From Pelargonium nanum (Eukaryota > Streptophyta > Magnoliopsida > Geraniales > Geraniaceae), in assembly GCA_036897485.1 (NCBI GenBank), contig JAYMTF010001401.1, positions 1 to 23,636 on the forward strand: 23,636 bases of DNA. The letters are read 5' to 3'. A program made the translations under genes and the position numbers. The notes under the pieces were generated by a model. That model did no database searches and was not told the DNA's origin. It saw only the letters and a list, made by a program, of their open reading frames with translations. Of this stretch, positions 10,148-19,100 are shown in pieces. Positions within the stretch are counted from its first letter, which is position 1; the number at the start of each line of letters is the position of its first letter.

Positions 10148-13100
10148 ACGTCTTTACTATTGAATTTTTTTTTGAATTTCTTATTTTGCACTTCCTGCAT
10201 CTACTTCAGGCTGGAGAGTTCTTTCCGTAGTTTCTCTAGACCTGTGCTGCATGCTGCTGCAAGAGTTGTGCAGGAGATGGGGAAAAGCCGTGCTGCTGCT
10301 TTTTCCGTAGGTTTACAGGATATTGATGAAGGAGTTAACATGTATTCTGATTCTGTAGATTCACTTGATTCAGATATTAATGACACCTCACATCCTGAAG
10401 GTAGTTTTTATTTTATTTTTATTCTTAATATTCCAGTCCATATTGATACTTTGATTAGCACCATGTGACATGTAGAAAGCTGTTAATCTGAGATCCTCAC
10501 TGTAAATAGGTAGTCAATTGTATCACTTAGTCTTTTTATGGTGTTTACTACTATGACCATTGTTCATAACCTGATTTTCTGATGAGTTTTCATGTTTGGT
10601 CCTGAAAATCCTGCTTAAATCAAACTACCTGTATCTTCATCTTACTTCTTGGGTGCAAATGCACTATAAGTGCAATAATGGTAACTTAACTTATTTTTTC
10701 ATGGAACTGGATCAAAGATGTCTAGTTTCTATTCAATGAAATACTTAGGACAAGTTTAGGTTGTTTGTCGTTTTTTGGTAAATAAATAACCTAACTAAAA
10801 AAGATAAAAAGAAAGGAAGATTTCATTCACATCGCTGAAATGTGGGAGTTTTTCCATAACATGGATATGTTACAATTTGATGAAAGCATAATGGATGGTT
10901 CATCTGCCATATATTATATTTGGTCATTACCATTGTTCTTGCCAAAAGAAGCTCTGCATCCAGCATGGATTTACTAATGATAAATCTGCTTCATTTTGAC
11001 TTCGGATTATTCAGGTTTTCATTTAGCTCCTCAGTCCTTAGTGTATATCATGAATTGGTGGGCTCTTCATATGGGGAGGGTTCTATATGTTGTAGTGATC
11101 ATTTGTTAATAATCTTTATATCTATTTATCGGTCAAAGGACTGGGATACACAATGGGGGTTCCTCATTCCAGGAGCAGCCAAATCCTAGGTTCTCTTAGT
11201 ACACTACCAAGAGGATACCAATTGGTCATCTGATCTTTCATTAACTCAACACTGTTCTCTTAGTACATTACCAAGAGACTATCAATTAGCCAACTGTTCC
11301 TTTCCTTAACCTCAATATTCAATTTTCATGCTTCTTGCATCAATTTTTTTTTTGGCATCAGATACTATGTCCCATTATTTTGTGGTTCCAAATACCATGT
11401 GCCGTTATTTTGTGTTGTTTGTCATTACTATTATTTATTACTATTCGAGGGTATCTGTCATCTTTGCTGGATTATTTTCTGACTGTTCATTTTTACGTAG
11501 GCATTCGGAGAAGCACTTCTTTCGCAAATAATACAGGTAGTAAGGATACAATAGCAAGTCTATTAGCTTCATTAATGGAGGTGGTGCGGACAACTATTGC
11601 ATGCGAATGTGTTTATGTTCGAGCTATGGTAATCAAGGCATTGATCTGGATGCAAAGTCCATATGAATCATTTGGCGAACTAGAATCTATAATTGCATCA
11701 GAGCTTTCAGATCCAGCTTGGCCAGCAACACTTCTGAATGACATTTTGCTTACTTTACATGCTCGTTTTAAGGTACATAGTGGGCATCATAATATATGGT
11801 TTGCATAAAGTAGGACTCCATACTTATGATGTGTTTCTTCTTTGACATTACCTTTGCTGTCTCTCTTCTTCCTGCTGCATATTACATGAGTACATTGTTA
11901 TGTGTTAACTTTTTTGTTGGTGAATAAAACATAACAGGAAGTATGTTTAAAAAACTTGGCAACCTGCAATGGCTGCTTTGCTATATTAACATAGGACTTA
12001 GCTTGGACTAGTAAAAGCCTTCTTAAGATTGTTGTTGTTCATTTACTTCATCACTCAATAACTAATTGGTTTAAGCCTATGGCCCTTAATTTGGTTTTCT
12101 GCACAAAGTTACCTTTCAAGTGCTATTTTAGCTGTTTGTTTGATCAATTCCACTATTGAGCACTAGTTTTGTCTTATTGGTGTTATTGTGGTCTGCGGGT
12201 GGTTAGAGCGGTTGTATGAGGTGAAAGTAGTATTCTGGTAGATAAAGGGAAATTTTTTTTTTTTTTTGGTTTCATACCCTGTGAGATTTGAGAGAGAAAA
12301 TTGATGATATATTCACAATGGGTGAAACCCGATTTATAATACATACAAAATCAATCACAATCGTAAAAAAAAAGTGATAGAACTTTATCAAATCTATAGA
12401 TATTCAAATATTCTAAATATCATATGCACCTAGCTTGTTACATACATACTCGATTCGAGGACCCCGAAGTGATTTCGTCAAGACATCTGCTAGTTGATCG
12501 TTGGAGTTGACGTATTCAGTAATGATGACCCCTTTGTTTGATTAAAAAAGAGAATTGAGCCTTTTTGAACTTTATGTATAAGTAGAAAATGAGCTCGAGT
12601 TTGCCACTAAAGGTACTCATGCACCTTCATATTCACTTCAGCTTATAATAAAGTAAACTAGAATGAATATTGTTAAGTATTCACTATGGTATAAGCAACT
12701 CGCAGCCTATATTGCTAGGGCTTTTTTATCAGTGTATTTAACAAACCTTATTTTTGAAATGTACTAATGTAGAAGTGCTTAATTGAGGCTGAACCTTGGT
12801 GCAACGTAATGCTGCTGTTTTATGACCTCGAGGTCACAGGTTTGAGTTAGATAAACAACCACTTTGCAAAAGAATGGGTAAGACTGCATACATAAATATT
12901 CCTCCCCAAATCCTAAGATGATGGGAGCATGTGCACTAGGCCTTTTATAAAAGTCCTCAATAGTGCTTCATTGGTCCTGACATGGTCAACTAGTCTCTAA
13001 AATTTCATATCAGGATCAGTTGTGAATGGGCATTGTGGTTAGTCATGTAGATACAAATGAGGTATGCTTCCAAGGATCTGCGTATATACACGTTTAATTC

Positions 13101-16100
13101 CTTTAAGGACTTATGTTTAAGATGCTTGGATTTCTGTTGATTCCTTTGATTGAAATCTCTAATGGAATCCTTAATACATATTAAGTTTAGTCACACACAA
13201 TAGATGGATGGTGATCTAACTCCCCCCCCGTCTCAGATAGTAATAGAAAGAAGGAAACAGATTAAAGATAACAAAAACAAAACTAATGTAAGTATTTTTG
13301 GATGGGTATTGATTGCTCCTTGTTTAAGATCTTATGTATGTTTCAGTTTCCTGTATTGCAATAGTTGAGCCTTTTGAATTCACAATTATAGTATTTCTTG
13401 CAGTCATTATTCTACTCATGTAGTTTGTCTGATCTCTGTAACTCTATAATTTAATTGTTTTTTTATTAGGCTACTCCCGATATGGCTGTCACTCTTCTTG
13501 AAATTGCAAGAATTTTTGCCACTAAGGTTCCTGGCAAGATCGATGCTGATGTGTTACAATTACTATGGAAGGTATGTTTCCTGTGAATCTCACCCGCACT
13601 GATATTGTATCAATTGCCTTAACATTTCTTTTCTTTGTATTTTATAAAACTTCTTGTGGTTTTAGTCATGTAGATAATCTATAGTAATTTTGCTTTGATG
13701 TCTTCAGGAGATTATTCAGACTAGGATTAGTCTTTTCAAAACAAAAAAATTGATCATAATAAAGTTGACCTGTAACTCTGTTAAGTAATGTAGTCCGTGA
13801 CATGAAACTCAATCTATACTTAGTGTTACTAAACTATGCAAATTTATCAAATCCCTGCTCTTTGAGATAGAGTGCTTGCCAAGATGAATTGATGAAGTTT
13901 CAATATGAAAGATGCAAATAACTCTGTCCTGAGCACACTGATCTGCTTGTGTCTATGAGCATTGCGTCTAGCTTAATGTGTCTTCAAGTTCTGACTTCTG
14001 AGCACGCACATCCTTCTAGATCATGCTTGTATTATTTGTCCCCTCCTGTCATTAAGCAAGCATAGAGAATAAACCTAAAAAGCCCTTCTGTGGATTTTGT
14101 GGTAATCTTATAGCCAGTCTATTTTGCATCTACTCCATGCCTTAGCAAAGATATAAGTTATCATACTTTATTATTGGAAGGCCATGTGGAAAGTAGACGG
14201 TGAGCGAATTGCTTGATTCTAATCCCATTAATAGAAAATAATTCATCCCATTGTCATAAACTCCCTCCGTCCCAAAATGAGTGTTTACTTTCTCTAAAAA
14301 AATTGTCCCTATATGAGTGCCACTTTCCTTTTTGTTGTTTGTTAGTTATGCATGAAATTACAGACATCATCCTTAAGATAAGTTAGATCCCCTCAATTTT
14401 GTTGCAATCAGAGCACATGTGGGTAAAAGGTCCAATTCTACCTAACTAATCCTTAATTTTTATAAGTGGACACTTATTTTGGGAAGGAGGGAGTAAATCT
14501 CTTCTGCTCAGAGGTAGCAAGATGACATTGCATAGCTTTTGGACGACTGAGATTATCTTTTATATCTAGGTCAACATTTCTTCATTAATGTAATACTGCA
14601 CGTTCTCCTAAATTTTGGGTACAACATTATATTATTACTTTTCTTGTTGCCTTTTGCACTCAATTCCCCCCCCTCTGAATTGTCACTGTTTGTACTGTAC
14701 TTATTTGGTTGTTATACTTTTTATTGATCCATTTACAGTTTCCTTTTCTATTCTCAGTTGCACAGCTTGTGACCTTTGATATTTATATTTGTTTTATAGT
14801 GCATTCATAACAGAACTTGCAGAAATGATGTTTACCTTCTTGTCTGTTGATTAGAGACATCCATTGTATATATTACCATGCTACATTTCCTATAGCTGAA
14901 TTAATGATGGTTCAATTTCTAGACATGCCTAGTTGGTGCTGGTCCTGATGGGAAACACACAGCTTTGGAAGCCGTCACAATAGTTCTTGATTTACCACCA
15001 CCACAACCTGGGTCAATGTTTGGGCTTACATCAGTAGACAGGGTATCTGCATCTGATCCAAAGTCGGCCCTGGCTTTACAGAGATTAGTCCAAGCAGCAG
15101 TAAGCCTCTCAATTAATTAGTACACCCTACATAAAATTCGAATTTGCTAAACCCAACAATTGCGTAGAGTATATTCTGGCCTATAAGTATCTGAATCAGT
15201 AAACTTTCAGGTATGGTTTCTTGGTGAAAATGCAAATTATGCTGCTTCGGAATATGCTTGGGAATCTGCTACTCCTCCTGGAACTGCATTGATGATGTTA
15301 GATGCAGATAAGATGGTTGCTGCTGCTAGTTCTCGTAATCCTACTCTAGCAAGTGCATTGACTCGACTCCAGAGGTGTGCTTTCAGTGGCAGCTGGGAGG
15401 TATAATTTTCAACCTTAGTGAGATAAATTTGTTTAGTTTGCTGCTTTAGTTTAAAATCAAGTGACTGGGCTATTTGAGGAGGCGCCTGTGTATACCCCCA
15501 CTTACTTGAGTTTTGTGCAATTACATGACTGCGTCTATGTTCCAAACATTCTTTTTGAGGAGAATGTTTGGATGCGTAAATGGCTAAATGGATAATGTGT
15601 AGTTATATATACGCATTCATATGCAATAGTGCTTCTAACTGACCTTGCAGATTAAATGACTGGAAGATTGTTTTCTTATGTTTATTTTGGCAGGTCTGAC
15701 TGCTTCCTTTCTGTTATGTTGAGAGAGTGATGTTTGTATTCCGTTGTAGAAGGTGTTGCCTCCATTGTTACTTTTCCTTATCTCTTTTGTTCTGTAATGT
15801 GTGGACATTCCAGGTGCGCATTATTGCCGCTCAAGCTCTTACAACCTTGGCAATCAGGTCTGGTGAGCCTTTTAGGTTACAGATCTATGAGTTCCTGCAT
15901 ACTTTGGCGCAGGGTGGTGTGCAGTCCCAATTTTCAGAGATGCATATCAGTAATGGTGAAGATCAAGGGGCTAGTGGTACTGGCCTTGGAGTTTTGATAA
16001 GTCCCATGTTGAAGGTTCTTGAGGAAATGTATATAGCTCAGGATGACCTTATCAAGTAAGCGCTGTTTTTTGTTGTGATAGTTTTTCTGTTTCCTGCTTT

Positions 16101-19100
16101 CATGAAAGTTAAAAGTTTTAGTATGTATAATCAGGGAAATACGCAACCATGATAATGCAAAAAAAGAATGGACAGATGAAGAATTGAAGAAACTATATGA
16201 AACACATGAGAGATTGCTAGATCTTGTTTCTCTGTTTTGTTTTGTTCCAAGGGCGAAGTATCTACCATTGGGCCCAATAAGGTACGCATTCATATATAGA
16301 GTGTCCTTTGACTTGAATTTTATTTTATCGAAAGTGGTGATGAAAAAGTCCCACATTAAAAAAATATGAAGTAAATAACCTACATATAATGATGAAAGGA
16401 AAACACTTCTTATAATGTGACCTATTAGTAGTGGAAGCCCAACCGTTTGTATGCAACCCATTATTAAAATTTAATATGGTATCAAAGCTGGTTTTGGTTA
16501 TGGTCTGGGACTGATTGTGATTCTCCCCTTGTGTTCTCTGGTAAAACAAGGCTCCTGATTATGCACGTGTCGAGCCTAAAATAAAAACAAATGTGAGGCT
16601 CACGCATGAGGTGGAGGTGAGGAAAGAGTCCAACATTGTAAAAATATAAAAAGCTTAATAAGCTACATAAAATGATGAAAGTCAAACCCTACTTATTAGA
16701 TTGACCTTTTAGTAGTGGAAGTCTAAGCCTTTGTGTGTAGCCCATTGTTAAAAAATAACATATTTGAAACATGATATCATTGAAGTTGCTTAACTTATGT
16801 GATGTATTAGTGAATTAGGCAAAGCTTCTATGTACTTGGTTTGTTGAGCTTTAGGAATTTGTGATTTAGGATTGTGTTATTGTGACAATTAAGTTCAGGC
16901 CTATAGTTAGAGTATGGCCAAAACTCTGTAAGTATGGATGTAATATTCTGTTCCAAAAGTTCTTGGGATGTCTCATACTCTTGAAAGCTATACAAACAAG
17001 GCTTCAAGGTTAAGAACAAGTGAAAGCATTCAATTTTGACTTCGGCTTTTACAATGGAAAGAGGCTTTGATTAGTGCTGTTAACATATCAAGAACATAGA
17101 TTTTTTTTTTGCGAAATGAGAAACATAGTTACTAAAATGGAGAGCTAAAATAGAGAGGAAAAACGGCAGAAGTTAAGAAAAGATGATGGTAGACAAAACA
17201 CAATAAGATGCTCACATTTGATCAAATGACATTGTGACTCTTATCCTAATAAGAATAGGACATTTAAAATTATACATGGATGGTAGAAGCATAGCTATTA
17301 ACTGATGAAGCTAAGGGCAACTTATAAAGACATGATAAGTTCATAACTCAACAAGATCTGTAGTATTAGCAAACCAGAAATAAGGACCATTATTTCAGGC
17401 CAGACTGAAAAAATTGCCATTTATTCCATAGGGAGGGCTATTAAGCCCTACCCATTGGTCATTGGTGGTCTAACCAAAGTGGAATATTGGGAGAGTTGGT
17501 CTGGATATGTTTCTTATCTCTTAACCTACTTGCATGAAGAAGCTGGTCAGGAGACTTGAACCTGTACATTTGTGCCTGCTAGCATGTAATCTTACCTGTA
17601 CCATTGAACAAAATTTCTGTCACTCCACATTGTCTGAAATTAAAATGTTTCAAACCTTCTAGAACGTATGCCTGAACTGTTATGAAGTAATACACGGTAT
17701 GTGATTTCTCAATGCACTGGCTTTTATTATATAGGTCCGTCATCATTAAAGTAATTTCTAGATTAAAGTAATGATTTATTCACATCTTCTTTCACTTGTG
17801 TACTTCTATTTTTCATGAATAATGTTTCCATCTTCCTTTTTTCACATATCTGATCGTTTTTTCTATTAATTTCTTCCCTCAAACTGTTCGACAGTGCAAA
17901 ACTAATTGACATCTATCGCACACGGCACAATATAAGTGCATCATCTGGTATAAATGATCCAGCTGTTGCAACTGGGATCTCTGACCTTATTTACGAGGCG
18001 TCTAAGCCTGCCCCTGCTGAGCCTGATTCGCTTGATGATGACTTAGTTAATGCATGGGCAGCAAATCTTGGTGATGATGGCCTCTTGGGGAACAATGCAC
18101 CGGCAATGAGCAGGGTAAGCATTATGGTGTATCCAATCTTAAAATCCAAGTGTTTCTGTTTAGAATTGTGATTCCAAAAATACAGTCTCCCTTAGCTTAG
18201 TTTTGCATACAGTAACATTGAACAGAGGGAGGAGAGTTCAAGCTAGCTGGCTATCATTCAAAGATGTTACCTCTTATGTCTACCTCTCCCTGAGTTTTCC
18301 TTTTTATGCCGTGGACAGTGTTTGGTTGACAACAAATTGACTGCATTTTTATGGTCAGATGGATCAGGGTTGAGGCCTTTCCCAGATCAACCTTAAAACT
18401 TCTGTACCTTTTATTTTTACATATAAACACTTTCTCACTAAAAACTTTCTGACCGAAGTTAAAGATTGATGCACTTCCAGCAAAATAATTTGTGACATTT
18501 TTTCTGGATGCAAAAGCATTAATAGGAGGGTCTATATGTCTCTCTCATACTGAGCTACTCAACAATAATAAAATTTAAGTGCCTAACAGTATTTTGGCTC
18601 ATCTTCTTATTAAATCATTTCTTAAACCATGTCATGCTTTTACATGAACAGTCATATTTTGACTTCACTACTTATAACTCTTGGATAGTAAATTATTGTG
18701 GCTTAAGCTATTTCTTTTGCTGTTTTGTGCCTAATTTTTATCGGCCGGTTTTTATTTATTTATTTATTTATTTTTATTTTTAACTAGTTATCATCCATAT
18801 GTGATTGTAAAATGTCTGGTTGCTTATGTAGTCTTGAGTATGTAGCCTTCATAACTTTCTGGTCTTGATGCTTTTGGTTAGAGTGGTTGATTAATTGATA
18901 CCCTGCTTTTTATATTCAAAAAAATTCATGGCTAGAAGGTGTTATTTCAGCTTGAAATTTTGAATTATCAGTTCCACAAACTATTGTTTGTGGTATTAAT
19001 TTCAAATGACATTTTCTGTATCATTATATACCGTCTTGTTGAAATGGGTAATATAAAGTCCCAAATTGGTTTAATAGGAAAGAAATGAGTTATATATATT

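Noticed and set aside
15237..15545. 102-codon minus frame
   Set aside because: Shadow of exon 18, low-complexity Ala/Ser from the complementary strand.
15934..16461. 175-codon minus-strand frame, the longest uninterrupted antisense frame near the 3' half
   Set aside because: It runs antisense through exons 19 and 20 and into the TRIM LTR. The + strand exons explain the open frame, and the translation has no domain I recognise.
16338..16760. Alternative TRIM left boundary at TGATGAAAAAG (16338)
   Set aside because: It restores a TG start, but comparison with the LTRs at 8937 and 19037 supports about 12 further bases on the left, and only 16326 gives a matching 5-bp flank (TATTT).
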